Shown: one piece after another, positions 53,861-63,255 of the stretch
Numbering within the stretch: position 1 is the stretch's first letter
Layout: every line of letters begins with the position of its first letter
From: Deinococcus roseus
GTDB lineage: Bacteria; Deinococcota; Deinococci; Deinococcales; Deinococcaceae
NCBI RefSeq assembly: GCF_014646895.1
Contig: NZ_BMOD01000007.1
Span: 1 to 64,000 of the forward strand
Direction of reading: 5' to 3'
DNA: 64,000 nt
Position numbers and translations under genes: made by a program
The notes under the pieces: model-generated
What the model was told of the DNA's origin: nothing
Seen by the model: only the letters and a program-made list of their open reading frames with translations
Databases searched by the model: none

Positions 53861-54562
53861 TTACTGCTGGTAGAACAGCACATATCCTTCTCCACGCAGG
53901 GCACCCAGGTGCAGGCTGCTGTGAATCTGCTTGAGTTTGCGCCTGATGGCAGAGAGCCGCACGGTCAGGCTGTTGGAGGAGGGCACCTGTGTTCCATACA
54001 CATGGTGTTCCAGACGTTCCAGCGACACCACCCGTGAGATGTTTTTCATCAGCATTTCCAGCAAACGGGCTTCCTGATCGGTCACCTGCACATAGCCTCT
54101 GGCGGTGCTGAGGCGCAACAAATCCACGTCCAGAGATGTGCCAGAGGTGTAAAGGGCTTTCCCTGAAACTTTGAGCCTGCGCAACAGCACCCTGAGGCGC
54201 ACTTCCAGTTCTTCCAGCGAGAACGGTTTGGTCAGACAGTCATCTGCACCCTGTGACAGCACCTTCACCCGATTTTCCACGGCGTTGCGGGCCGAAAGCA
54301 CCAGAACAGGCAGGTTCTGCTGCAGCTCCTGGATCAGGTTCAAGCCTTCCCCATCTGGAAAGTCCAGGTCCAGCAAGACCACATCTGGTGGACTGGAACG
54401 CAGAACCTGACGGGCAGCAGCCAGGGTGGACACCACCTGAACCTGGTATTGCTGGGCTTGCAGGTGGTTTGTCAGCACATCCTGCAATTGTGCATCTGGT
54501 TCCACCAGCAGGATCTTCCAGGGGTGCAAACCATTTTTGTTTTCTGGATGGCGTGTTTCCAT
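53861..54562 (-). CDS. OmpR family response regulator
   Basis: A 233-residue two-component regulator. The receiver domain (about 15-125) keeps the phosphoacceptor Asp in VVLLDLDFPDGEG and the Lys in LTKPF. The winged-helix effector (about 135-230) has the family's RLEHHVYG and LTVRLSAIRRKL. No histidine kinase is encoded next to it, so it may be an orphan. The frame stays open 119 codons upstream, but that part is not protein-like; ATG 54562 is the first credible start and lacks a good ribosome site. Confidence 0.8.
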   Translation of the reverse strand: METRHPENKNGLHPWKILLVEPDAQLQDVLTNHLQAQQYQVQVVSTLAAARQVLRSSPPDVVLLDLDFPDGEGLNLIQELQQNLPVLVLSARNAVENRVKVLSQGADDCLTKPFSLEELEVRLRVLLRRLKVSGKALYTSGTSLDVDLLRLSTARGYVQVTDQEARLLEMLMKNISRVVSLERLEHHVYGTQVPSSNSLTVRLSAIRRKLKQIHSSLHLGALRGEGYVLFYQQ

Positions 54563-55130
54563 TGGGGCATGCAGCGTATCCGTATGGACCTGGCGGTACA
54601 ACTGGGGTTCTCGGTTCACCTGATGCCTCCTGAAGGGGCGCGGGGGTGGGAAAGTTCTCTCAACATGATCAGACCTGAGGGGGTTTCTGAAACACAGTGT
54701 AAAAAGTTTCCTGACTTGATTGTGACGAAAGGTTTTGCTGAGTCCAAACCCCGGCCTTGCCAGCACAAACAGAACGACCCTTTGCAGAACGGGAAATTTC
54801 AGGTTGCATCTTTGCGGACTGCAGCTGGGGTCTGGCAGATGAACTTCACAGGTTTTTCTTGTGGTGGAAATTGCTTTGCTTGCTGAACACAGAGCAAAAC
54901 AAAACCTGATCAGCAACATGACTTCTGGTAATATTTACATCTTTATTACAAGATAAAAAAACCACTTTGCCAGATGGGGGAATTTCTTTTTATTGAACCC
55001 AGAAATGTAACCATCAAATCCCCGCAATGTAATTTTGAAGTCAGCTTTGCGCTGTACACTCAGCAGGTCAATCAAACCAGCGCCCATACGCTGAAAGAAC
55101 CACAACGCAAACCGTTCTGGAAGGTGAACC
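54563..55130. other. Divergent region between the regulator and the pilin operon
   Basis: About 570 bp, A+T-rich near 54920-55060, with an inverted repeat GTAATA/TATTAC at 54928-54949 and a repeated AATGTAA at about 55005-55050. The pilin promoter must lie here; TACACT near 55057 is a possible -10 box. No gene seen. Confidence 0.45.
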
Positions 55131-56798
55131 ATGCTGCAAAAAACCTCGGGAAGTACCCTCATCATCGTGTTGCTGATCTCGCTGATCATCATGGGTACCC
55201 TCATGGCGACCGTTTCCAGCACTGTGGTCACGGCCCGCACCGGGAGCGCCACAGAAAGACTGGCTTACAACAGCCTGCTGGGCGCAGAAGCGGGGATCAA
55301 CAGTTTCGCGGCCCGCATTCAACTGTCCAAATACACCGGGCAGATCTCGGACATTGACTGCTGGGTGCAGGGCAGCCGTGCTCCAGGCAACAGTTCCGCT
55401 GGAACATGTCCTTACACTGCCAAACTGTCTTCCTACACCCTGGGAACCAACTCGGTGGCCGTCAGTGTGGTGGACTACAACGCATCAGCATCTTCCATCA
55501 CCGTGAGGTCCGTGGGGACCAGCACCGCCACGGCCTCAAACAGCAAGACGGTGTTGCAGGACTTTCAGGTGACCAAGCCTCCCACCACCAACCTCGCCAT
55601 CCCAGCAGCCCTCACCAGTTATCCCAGCATTCAACTGACCGGGGGTGGCGCACTGCTGGGTGCACCCTATGCATCCTCTGGATCTGGAAGCCAGACCACC
55701 TACAGCACCACCCTGAATGCTGCCAACAACGGGGTGTTGACCAACTTCAGCACCCTGACCGCAGCTTTCAACAGTGGCAGCAGCAACGTCCTGACCGTCA
55801 ACAGCGCAGATGCTTCTTACTTTGCCGCCAACAGCTACATTCGTGTTGGCGGCAAATACTTCAAAGTCACCAGCAAGAGCGGCAGCACCCTGACGGTCTC
55901 GCAGCTCACCGCCCAGGGAAGCGGCAATGCCAATGTGGCCTCAGGCGGCGCAGTGGACCTGATTCAATTCGCTGCCCGGGGGGCCGCCACCAATGTGACC
56001 TCCACCACAGCCCGCATCCCCATCAGTGACCCCACCGGGTTTTACGTCAACGACGTGGTGTACATGACCATTGGAGGTGTGGTGTACCGTGCCCAGGTCA
56101 CGGGCTCTGGATATACCTCTTCTGCAGACCTCAACAGTGGTTATCTGGATGTCAAATACACCGCCACTTCGGTGGGAAACACCCTGGGAACCGCCCTCAC
56201 CCAGACCGCTGCTGCAAACCTTCTGGAAGGCACTGGCATCAGCCGTTACGTGCCCGGCGCTTCTTCGGCTTTCGGCATCAGTGCTGCCAACAACACCAGC
56301 CTCTTTCCCAGCAGTGCCGCCAACAACAGCAACATCCTGAGCGGTGAAAACCTCTTTAGACAGACCTTCAGTGGCAAATCCAAACAGGATGTCTACAACC
56401 TCTCCAAAATCTACAGCACCGTGCCCACCAGCCTTGTTCCCACCGAAATCACCTGGGTGGGTCCCACCGGAAACTACGCCACCACTTCTTCAAGCATCAG
56501 CCTCAACAATGGCTACCTGTGCGGAGACGGCATCCTGATCATCACCGGAAGCCTCACCCTCAACGGCACCTGCAATGCAGGCTTCACTGGACTGCTCTAC
56601 ATCATGGGAGACCTCAGCAACCAGGGTCAGGCCACCATCAAAGGCGCAGTGGTGGTGGAGGGCCAGGTCAACACCGGAGGCACCAAAGCCGCCGGGGGCA
56701 TGAACATCACCTACGATTCCAGCATCTTCCTGAAGCGCGGTCAGTTGCTGGCCACCGTGAGCGTGATTCCCATCACGGCCACCTGGAGGCAAAAATGA
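55131..56798 (+). CDS. Long PilX/ComZ-like minor pilin
   Basis: A 555-residue protein with an N-terminal pilin-type helix (STLIIVLLISLIIMGTLMATVSS) but no Glu at position 5, as in PilX/GspK-type or other non-standard pilins. The large outer part is rich in Ser, Thr, Asn and Gly with beta-repeat character, ending in a stretch like a beta-solenoid (GDGILIITGSLTLNG, GDLSNQGQATIKGAVVVEG). Thermus ComZ, a tip-located DNA-uptake pilin of similar length with a beta-solenoid, is the best comparison (from memory). The start lacks a clear ribosome site. The stop overlaps the next gene (ATGA). Confidence 0.7.
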   Translation: MLQKTSGSTLIIVLLISLIIMGTLMATVSSTVVTARTGSATERLAYNSLLGAEAGINSFAARIQLSKYTGQISDIDCWVQGSRAPGNSSAGTCPYTAKLSSYTLGTNSVAVSVVDYNASASSITVRSVGTSTATASNSKTVLQDFQVTKPPTTNLAIPAALTSYPSIQLTGGGALLGAPYASSGSGSQTTYSTTLNAANNGVLTNFSTLTAAFNSGSSNVLTVNSADASYFAANSYIRVGGKYFKVTSKSGSTLTVSQLTAQGSGNANVASGGAVDLIQFAARGAATNVTSTTARIPISDPTGFYVNDVVYMTIGGVVYRAQVTGSGYTSSADLNSGYLDVKYTATSVGNTLGTALTQTAAANLLEGTGISRYVPGASSAFGISAANNTSLFPSSAANNSNILSGENLFRQTFSGKSKQDVYNLSKIYSTVPTSLVPTEITWVGPTGNYATTSSSISLNNGYLCGDGILIITGSLTLNGTCNAGFTGLLYIMGDLSNQGQATIKGAVVVEGQVNTGGTKAAGGMNITYDSSIFLKRGQLLATVSVIPITATWRQK

Positions 56799-57250
56799 AA
56801 ACTTTCACATCCTCTGGTTTCACCTTGCTTGAAATGCTGGTGGTGCTGGCGGTGCTCGGTCTGCTGGTGGCCCTGGGCCTTTCTCCCTACCGGTATTTTG
56901 TGAACACCGCGAAAGTGAATCAGGCCGCCGAGCAGTTTGCACGCGACGTGGAAAACCAGCGCTTCAACGTCAAAAAGACCAACACCGCCCGCACCATCAC
57001 CATCAACACAAGCACCAACTCCTACACCCTTGGAACCAGCACCACCACCTTGCCCTCAGGAACCAAAATCGCCCTTGGCACCAATGCCACCAGCACCATC
57101 ACCTTCTACCCTCCTTTTGGGACCACCATTTCCCCTGTTGGCGTGGCCTCCCCCAACATCCGTTCTTACACCATCAGCCTGTCATCCAACAGCAGTTATT
57201 CCCGCACCGTCAATGTGGTGGGGCTCATCGGAAAAGTGGTGGTCAAATGA
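56795..57250 (+). CDS. Type IV pilin-like protein (GspH/PilA group)
   Basis: A 151-residue prepilin. The processing site is SG-FTLLEMLVVLAVLGLLVAL, with Glu at position 5 of the mature protein. A following helix leads to RDVENQRFNVK and a short beta domain, like FimT/GspH minor pilins. GAGG precedes ATG 56795, which overlaps the previous stop. Confidence 0.85.
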   Translation: MKTFTSSGFTLLEMLVVLAVLGLLVALGLSPYRYFVNTAKVNQAAEQFARDVENQRFNVKKTNTARTITINTSTNSYTLGTSTTTLPSGTKIALGTNATSTITFYPPFGTTISPVGVASPNIRSYTISLSSNSSYSRTVNVVGLIGKVVVK

Positions 57251-57648
57251 AACAAGCACCCGCATCCAGCCAGAACCGGGGGCTCACCCTGGTGGAGGTT
57301 CTGGTGAGCATGACCCTGCTGGTGGGTCTGGCGTCCATGAGCATGAATGTGATTCCGCTGACCAAACTCAACCGGAATGCCACTTCCGACCAGACGGCCA
57401 CCCTGGCCGTGAAGCAGTACATGGAAACGGTGGCCAGCAACTGGAAAACCCAGGCCACGTTTGATGCAGGAACCCTGCCCTCTTACAGCAACCTGATCAC
57501 GGATTACACCTGCACGGTCCAGGTGACAGATCCAGACAACATTGCTGCGCCCTCCAAAGCCCTCAGGAAACGCCTGACCCTGAGTTGCACCAAATCTGGA
57601 TCTTCCAGCCTGAATTATGTGGCTGAATATGCAAGGCCCACATCATGA
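57247..57648 (+). CDS. Type IV pilin-like protein (PilV/GspI-like)
   Basis: A 133-residue prepilin with processing site NRG-LTLVEVLVSMTLLVGLA. The single pilin helix and short C-terminal domain fit PilV/GspI-type minor pilins. The ATG overlaps the previous stop by 4 bp and its own stop overlaps the next start. Confidence 0.85.
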   Translation: MKQAPASSQNRGLTLVEVLVSMTLLVGLASMSMNVIPLTKLNRNATSDQTATLAVKQYMETVASNWKTQATFDAGTLPSYSNLITDYTCTVQVTDPDNIAAPSKALRKRLTLSCTKSGSSSLNYVAEYARPTS

Positions 57649-58352
57649 AACACCACAAGAACTGGGGCTTTGGCCTGTTCGAAATGCTGATTTCCATGGC
57701 CCTGATGGGCATCATCCTGACAGCACTGGTGTCCATCGAAAACAACACCCTGAACTACAGCACCCAGCAGCAGGACCGGGCTTTGAAGCTGATCACCCTG
57801 GCCGAAGTCAGCGGTTATGTGGGAGACATGACCCGCCACGCCGTGGATGTGAAAACCAGCATGACCGTCAATGGACTGTCATGCAGCATCAGCAACACCG
57901 CCAATCCCTGTTTTGCTGTGATGGTTCCTGCTTCGCTGGGAACCGATGCCACCCGGCCCAACAAGATCGATGCCTATTTTCTGATGGTTTACCGCATGGA
58001 GGCCCGCAGCAGCATCGCCGCAGCCTACAAAAACACCAACCCCTGGGCCGACAGCAACACCATGGTGCTGCTGGAATACCGGACCACGGTGTGTCAGGAC
58101 ACCACCACCACCGCCTGCAATGGCATCACCCCCGTCATGCCCAGCACGGTCAGCAACGCCACCTGGTACCTGGTGGGAGACAACCTGCGCAACAAAAATC
58201 AGGCCGGGGTGGCTTTCAATCCTTTTGAATACAACACCGCCACCATGCAATTGAACATCCGGCTGCAGGTGGCTTCCCAGTTGAGAGGCAAAATCATTTA
58301 CGTGCCAGGAACAGGTCCCCAGACCTTCACCGTCCGACTGCGCAACAAATAG
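57645..58352 (+). CDS. Type IV pilin-like protein (PilW/GspJ-like)
   Basis: A 235-residue prepilin. The cleavage region WG-FGLFEMLISMALMGIIL has Glu at position 5. The larger C-terminal domain contains cysteines in pairs (about residues 84 and 92; 146 and 154) that could form disulfides. The length and order fit PilW/GspJ. It ends the four-gene operon and is followed by a strong hairpin. Confidence 0.83.
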   Translation: MKHHKNWGFGLFEMLISMALMGIILTALVSIENNTLNYSTQQQDRALKLITLAEVSGYVGDMTRHAVDVKTSMTVNGLSCSISNTANPCFAVMVPASLGTDATRPNKIDAYFLMVYRMEARSSIAAAYKNTNPWADSNTMVLLEYRTTVCQDTTTTACNGITPVMPSTVSNATWYLVGDNLRNKNQAGVAFNPFEYNTATMQLNIRLQVASQLRGKIIYVPGTGPQTFTVRLRNK

Positions 58353-58366
58353 AGCAGGTCAAGCCA

Positions 58367-58406
58367 GGAGGGGTGGAACAGGCTCAGAAGCCTGTTCCAC
58401 CCCTCC
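58367..58406. terminator. Long hairpin between converging operons
   Basis: A perfect 18-bp stem (GGAGGGGTGGAACAGGCT and its complement) with a 4-nt loop, between the pilin operon and the convergent CoiA-like gene. It lacks a T tract but should stop or shield transcripts from both sides. Confidence 0.7.
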
Positions 58407-58416
58407 ATTCAGCAGG

Positions 58417-59412
58417 TTAAACCCGCTCTCCAAGCCTGTGCTGCCAGGCTTCCCAGAACCATTCTTCAGGATGCTGTGCTCCGCAGTGGCTGCACACGTG
58501 CATGTGGCGGCGCTGACCGGGCAACCAGGTGACCAGAGAACCCAGCTGGTCTTTGTGCTGTCGCACCACTGCAGGTTTGGAGGTGGCAAAAACCACTTCC
58601 TCACCACAATCCGGGCAGGGAATCAGCAGGGTGACAAACCCCAGGTCTTTGAGGTCCCGATAATTGACCCCCTGTTGCCTGAGGACCTGGACTGCCCTTT
58701 CACGGGGGGTGCGTTCACTGTTCTGGGTGAGGGTTTCTATGGCTTTTCTGGAGGTGAGCTGGTTCCAGGCCTGGGAGACCCTGCTGTGTGGGGTGCTGGC
58801 TTCATCTGCAGGGTTTTCCATTTGCTGCGCTGTTTTTCGTTCACAATCTGCACAGAGCACCTCCGCAGGGCAGTCTGCAACCCACAGGGGTTTGTGCTGC
58901 AAAACCCGCCAGAAGTCCAGTTCCCAGACCGGAAACGGCATTGGAAGCAGGTCCACAGGTGCTGGCTGCAACACCCATCCCAGCTTCACCTGCTCTGCAG
59001 CGAGCACTGCCCCATCCAGCCTGAGCAACCTGTCAGCAAGCTGCACCCGAACATCTTCCTGCACCTCTGCCCAGTCCGGGATGCCCAGGGTTTCCTCCAC
59101 CCCTGTCTGGCAGGACCTGCAGGGTCGCAGCAGCCGGATTTTTCCGCTGTTTTGCAGGTCTTGCAGCACACGGGCTTTCAAAAGCCTGCGGGCAGCCTGC
59201 AAAGCCACTGTTTCTGCTGTGGCTTTGCAGGAATGCTGGCCTGCATGCTGAAAATGGGCCACAAAAAACATGCGGTCTGCTCCAGGCAGGTGACGCCTGA
59301 GCCTCAGCCGACCCTGACACTCCAGACAGGTGTAAAAACCTTTGTGGGATGCAGTGAGCGGGTGAGACACCCGGCCCTGGTCGTCCAGCGCAAAAGGAAG
59401 CTGCTGGGTCAC
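58417..59412 (-). CDS. CoiA-like protein with multiple zinc ribbons
   Basis: A 331-residue protein with five CxxC pairs: CLEC, CRSC, CADC, CPDC and CSHC. The N-terminal 75 residues (HKGFYTCLECQGRLRLRRHL, then FVAHFQHAGQHSC) recall the N-terminal zinc domain of competence protein CoiA. I see no clear PD-(D/E)XK nuclease core. The GTG start overlaps the helicase stop (GTGA), so the two are coupled and probably act together on DNA. Confidence 0.6.
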   Translation of the reverse strand: MTQQLPFALDDQGRVSHPLTASHKGFYTCLECQGRLRLRRHLPGADRMFFVAHFQHAGQHSCKATAETVALQAARRLLKARVLQDLQNSGKIRLLRPCRSCQTGVEETLGIPDWAEVQEDVRVQLADRLLRLDGAVLAAEQVKLGWVLQPAPVDLLPMPFPVWELDFWRVLQHKPLWVADCPAEVLCADCERKTAQQMENPADEASTPHSRVSQAWNQLTSRKAIETLTQNSERTPRERAVQVLRQQGVNYRDLKDLGFVTLLIPCPDCGEEVVFATSKPAVVRQHKDQLGSLVTWLPGQRRHMHVCSHCGAQHPEEWFWEAWQHRLGERV

Positions 59413-60965
59413 CGGTTCACCCCTTTTACAGTCTCATGCAGGGGTTCTTCCACAAAATACAGGGCCTCCCGGGCACGGGTGAGGGCCACAAATTGCACGC
59501 ACTGCTCTCCCCTCACCGCTTCCTCGGTGAGCGCATAGGTGGGGGTCATTTTTTCGGGGTGCAGGATGAAAACGCGGGAAGCTTCCAGCCCCTTGGCCGA
59601 ATGCACCGTGCTGAGGGTGATGAAGTCGTGCTCCACCGAGATGATGTTTTGCAGGTAAGACCGGGCCGCTTCCAGGGTGTGGTGGCCCTGTTCATAGGCC
59701 GTGGTGGCCAGGTGCACCACCGAATCCAGCCGGTCCCGCAACTCCACGGTTTTCTTGAGCAGCACTTTGGGGTCCAGACGGGCATTTCTCAGGCGGCGTT
59801 CTTCCTGCACCCGCTGGGTGTCGGCCTGCAAGCGGATGGTTTGCAGGTTGAAATCTGTGTGCTGGTACAGTTGCTGCAGGGTCCTCAAAAGCTGATCCGA
59901 AAAATCCCCTTTGCGCAACCTGGGGCGTTTCCCCAGCTGGATCAGCTCGTGGTACATGCTGGCCAGGGGTGCATTGTAACGGCACAGCACCAGATCCCCT
60001 TCCTGCACGGCTTTCAGGAAGAAGGTTTCGTTGACGTGTTTGATGGTGCCCATTGCTGCTGCAGGCCTGGCCTGCATGCGGGGTGAAAAATGCTGAGCCA
60101 GTTTGACATGCAACTGTGGACAGCGGTAACTGGTGGAGAGGGGCAACACCGTGGCCTGCAGGGTGTCTTCGATGTGCTTCAGGGAATGGTGGTCTGCTCC
60201 GGCAAAACCATAAATGGCCTGGTGGTCGTCTCCCACAAAGATGCTGCGGCCCCCTGGGTGGATCAGGCCCAGGGCAAACTGCAATTGCAGGGGGCTGAGG
60301 TCCTGCGCTTCATCCACCAGCAGAAAATCCACCGAACGGTAATCCAGCCCTGTGGCCACCGGCACATACAGCATGTCCTCGAAGTCCACCCAGCCCCGAC
60401 CTTCCACTTTGCGAATGCCTTCCTGGATCAGGGCAGGCAGGCGTTGCAGGCACCATAGGGTCACCTCCTCATGGTCGGGCTCGGGAAGATCGAAGCGCTG
60501 TCCGGCCTGGCGGACCTGCTGAGCAGCACTGGGAGGGATGAAGGTCATGCGCACCACCCGCTGCAATCCGAACAGGTACTCAATGGCCTGAAAGGTGTCC
60601 TCACGGGAGAAAAACCCTGGCACTTTGCCATCGTCTCTGAGGGCACGGGTGAGCAGGGTGCGGTACTTCAGGCTGTCCGGGCGGTGCTGAATGGACTGCG
60701 GGTAAAAGGTCTTGATCACCTGATACCCCAGGCTGTGCAGGGTGTTGACCTTCAGGTGCCCAGGAAGCCTGCCCTGCAACTCCTCCACAATGGCTTTGGA
60801 GAATGCACAGTACTGGCCTGAGATGTCTTCTGGAAGCAAACGGGCCACCATCTCCAGGGTGGTGGTTTTGCCGCTTCCCGCTGTGGCCTGCACCACCGCA
60901 TGACCCGTGCCATGCAGCACCCATTCCAGGATGGCTTGTTGTTCAGGGCTGGGCGAGGGCTGCAT
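59409..60965 (-). CDS. UvrD/Rep-type superfamily 1 DNA helicase
   Basis: A 518-residue ATP-dependent helicase, shorter than UvrD or Rep (about 700). In order: ATAGSGKTTTL (Walker A), LLVDEAQDLSP (motif II), GDDHQAIYGFAGAD (motif III), TVHSAKGLEASRVFIL (motif V) and FVALTRAREALYFV (motif VI). The 2B domain seems reduced. It could serve repair, recombination or DNA uptake. The coupled CoiA-like gene makes a DNA-processing module likely. The ATG has only a GAAAGA site. Confidence 0.88.
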   Translation of the reverse strand: MQPSPSPEQQAILEWVLHGTGHAVVQATAGSGKTTTLEMVARLLPEDISGQYCAFSKAIVEELQGRLPGHLKVNTLHSLGYQVIKTFYPQSIQHRPDSLKYRTLLTRALRDDGKVPGFFSREDTFQAIEYLFGLQRVVRMTFIPPSAAQQVRQAGQRFDLPEPDHEEVTLWCLQRLPALIQEGIRKVEGRGWVDFEDMLYVPVATGLDYRSVDFLLVDEAQDLSPLQLQFALGLIHPGGRSIFVGDDHQAIYGFAGADHHSLKHIEDTLQATVLPLSTSYRCPQLHVKLAQHFSPRMQARPAAAMGTIKHVNETFFLKAVQEGDLVLCRYNAPLASMYHELIQLGKRPRLRKGDFSDQLLRTLQQLYQHTDFNLQTIRLQADTQRVQEERRLRNARLDPKVLLKKTVELRDRLDSVVHLATTAYEQGHHTLEAARSYLQNIISVEHDFITLSTVHSAKGLEASRVFILHPEKMTPTYALTEEAVRGEQCVQFVALTRAREALYFVEEPLHETVKGVNR

Positions 60966-61187
60966 CAGGGTCTTTCAGTTTACCCCCGATACACCCGAAA
61001 CATGGGAAGGCAGTGCCCAATGGTCCGCACCTTATCGTTGAAACCCCTGGCCTGTGCAAAACAGTTCGCCCACCTGCCCATCTTGCCGGGTCGCTCCATC
61101 TGCTGGGATTCATGCAGGTGGGCCTCAGAAAGCACATCCTTCACCCAAACAGCATGGCCTGTTCATGGGAGGGTGGCATCCTGAAGC

Positions 61188-61919
61188 ATGTTGGCTTTGA
61201 AAAGCAGTGCCCTGATGTTCATGTTGCTGGTGGGCGTCACCCTGGCCCAGACCCCTTCAACCCAGACAGAACAGCACACCCGCCTGAAGGTGGCTGGTTC
61301 CTGGCAAGAAGGAAAAGCCATCTGTGACAGCAGCGACCCTCAGAATCCCCAGGTGGTTCTGCTCACTGCCCCCCAAAATCAGCAGGTGCAGTTGTGGTGG
61401 TGGAACAAAAAAACCCCTCACAACCTGCTGCACCAGCAATACCATCTGGGAGAACCTGAAGGGGCAGCAGGCAGCGTGTATGAACCCCTTGTCTGGTCGG
61501 GGGCTGCAACCGGGGACGCTTATTTGAGGTCCAGCCAGCCTGGAGCGCAGGCCCACCCGGAACGGGTGTTCACCACCCCTTACACCAGCATCCGGTGGAA
61601 CAACCACACGGTGTCCTGCCGCTGGTTTGAGGGGATCACTTTCATGGGGGTCACGCAGAAGCGCAGTGTTTACATCACCTTGCAGACCAATGGCCAGTAC
61701 CAGTACCAGACTTTTGATTTTGCCAGCAACAGCAGCAAACCTTCTCTGACCCTCAAAAACGGAAAAACCAGTGGAGGGGACAATCCTGTTTACACTTTCA
61801 CCAATGGAAGGTACGTTTACAGGGTGCACACTGCGAGCACACCTGCTGTAGAGGTGTTCAAATCCAATCGACTGTTGCTGAAAGAATCCTTCGTGGCCTT
61901 CACCACAGCACAGCCTTGA
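61188..61919 (+). CDS. Secreted protein of unknown function
   Basis: A 243-residue protein with a signal peptide (LMFMLLVGVTLAQ, cleavage after LAQ). The mature part is rich in aromatic residues (QLWWWNKK, SIRWNNHTVSC) and resembles no family I know. Two Cys (ICDSS and VSCRW) could form a disulfide. There is no clear ribosome site. Confidence 0.6.
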   Translation: MLALKSSALMFMLLVGVTLAQTPSTQTEQHTRLKVAGSWQEGKAICDSSDPQNPQVVLLTAPQNQQVQLWWWNKKTPHNLLHQQYHLGEPEGAAGSVYEPLVWSGAATGDAYLRSSQPGAQAHPERVFTTPYTSIRWNNHTVSCRWFEGITFMGVTQKRSVYITLQTNGQYQYQTFDFASNSSKPSLTLKNGKTSGGDNPVYTFTNGRYVYRVHTASTPAVEVFKSNRLLLKESFVAFTTAQP

Positions 61920-61924
61920 ACGCC

Positions 61925-61957
61925 AGCAAGACCATCCCTCAAGGAGATGGTCTTGCT
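61925..61957. terminator. Hairpin between converging genes
   Basis: A 12-bp stem (AGCAAGACCATC with GATGGTCTTGCT, 9-nt loop) between the secreted-protein gene and the MFS gene. There is no T tract. Confidence 0.6.
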
Positions 61958-61970
61958 GCGCAGGCAAATT

Positions 61971-63191
61971 TCAGGCGGTTACAGGCTCCCTGGAGACCTT
62001 GTGGGTTCCGGTCAGCACCCCCAGTGCCAGCACAATCAGGCCAGCACAGGTCCCGAACGATGCCGAGGCCCCGAAGCGGGAGTACAGCTGGCCTCCCACC
62101 AGTGGACCGACCACCTGGGCCAGTTCGTTCATGGCGTGCACACCGCCCTGGGTGCGGCCCTGCTCGTCTTCGGGAACAGCCAGCGAAATCAGGGTGGTGA
62201 GGGCGGCATTGAAGACGCCTTCTCCCAGGGCAATCAGCACCACACTGGCATACATCAGGACCACCGAGGGAAAGAGGGGCAGCAGGGCCATGCCAATGAT
62301 GCCGATGATGCCCAGCACCAGTCCCGTCTGGGCCACGCCCTTTTCTCCCCAGCGTTTGAACAACCATGACAGCAGGAAGCCCTGCACGATGATGTCGCAC
62401 ACCCCCGCCACCATGAAGACGGTTCCCACGTGGGCGGCGTCCCAGTGCAGCACGTCTCTGGACATCAGGGGCTGGGCAATCTGCATCAGGGAGAAAGGCA
62501 GGGTGAACATCACGGCCACCGTGACCAGACGGCGCACCAGTGGGGAGGCCAGGCCTTCTTTCAGTTGCACAAACGGATTGAGGTGCTTCAGGTCAAAAGT
62601 GCGGCTGCGGCGTTCTCTGGGCAGGCTTTCCGGGAGCACAAAATAACCCCACAGCAGGTTCAGCAGGCAGATGGCAGCAGCAGCGTACATGGGGGCACTG
62701 AGGCTCAGGTGGGACAGCAAACCACCCAGCGCAGGACCGGCAATCAGGCCAGCGCCCACCGTGGCCCCGATCTGTCCGAAGACCTTGCCCCGGTCTTCTT
62801 CAGAGGTGCTGTCTGAAACGTAAGCGAACAGGGTGCCCATGCCGCCTGCGGTCAGACCATCCAGGCAGCGGCCCAGAAAGAGCATGAACAGGCTCCCTCC
62901 AATGCCGAAAATCACATACCCGATGGCAGAACCCAGCAAGGCCAGCATCAAGACAGGTCTGCGTCCAAAAAGGTCCGAAAGGGTGCCCATCACAGGGGCA
63001 GAGAAGAATGAGAGCAGGGCATAACTGGCCCCCAGAATGCTGATCACAATGGCCTGCATTCCGGTGTCTGACACGTACTGAGAAACAATGAAGGGCAGCA
63101 CGGGAAAGGCCAGGGACATGCCCAGTGCAAAGAGGAACGTGGTCACCAGCAGGAAATAAACAGAGCTTTTTTTGAGGTTCGGTGCAGTCAT
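61971..63191 (-). CDS. MFS transporter, TetA-like
   Basis: A 406-residue transporter with 12 membrane segments. Motif A is clear (GTLSDLFGRRPVL). It resembles TetA/MdtG-type drug exporters. The ATG at 63191 is chosen because the sequence before it is not membrane-like. An AraC regulator lies upstream on the same strand and may control it. Confidence 0.85.
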   Translation of the reverse strand: MTAPNLKKSSVYFLLVTTFLFALGMSLAFPVLPFIVSQYVSDTGMQAIVISILGASYALLSFFSAPVMGTLSDLFGRRPVLMLALLGSAIGYVIFGIGGSLFMLFLGRCLDGLTAGGMGTLFAYVSDSTSEEDRGKVFGQIGATVGAGLIAGPALGGLLSHLSLSAPMYAAAAICLLNLLWGYFVLPESLPRERRSRTFDLKHLNPFVQLKEGLASPLVRRLVTVAVMFTLPFSLMQIAQPLMSRDVLHWDAAHVGTVFMVAGVCDIIVQGFLLSWLFKRWGEKGVAQTGLVLGIIGIIGMALLPLFPSVVLMYASVVLIALGEGVFNAALTTLISLAVPEDEQGRTQGGVHAMNELAQVVGPLVGGQLYSRFGASASFGTCAGLIVLALGVLTGTHKVSREPVTA

Positions 63192-63255
63192 GCCCCAAGG
63201 ATAGCCAGCACCCCAGCCTGACCGATTGGAAAAAAACGACATCCTGATTTCAGGA

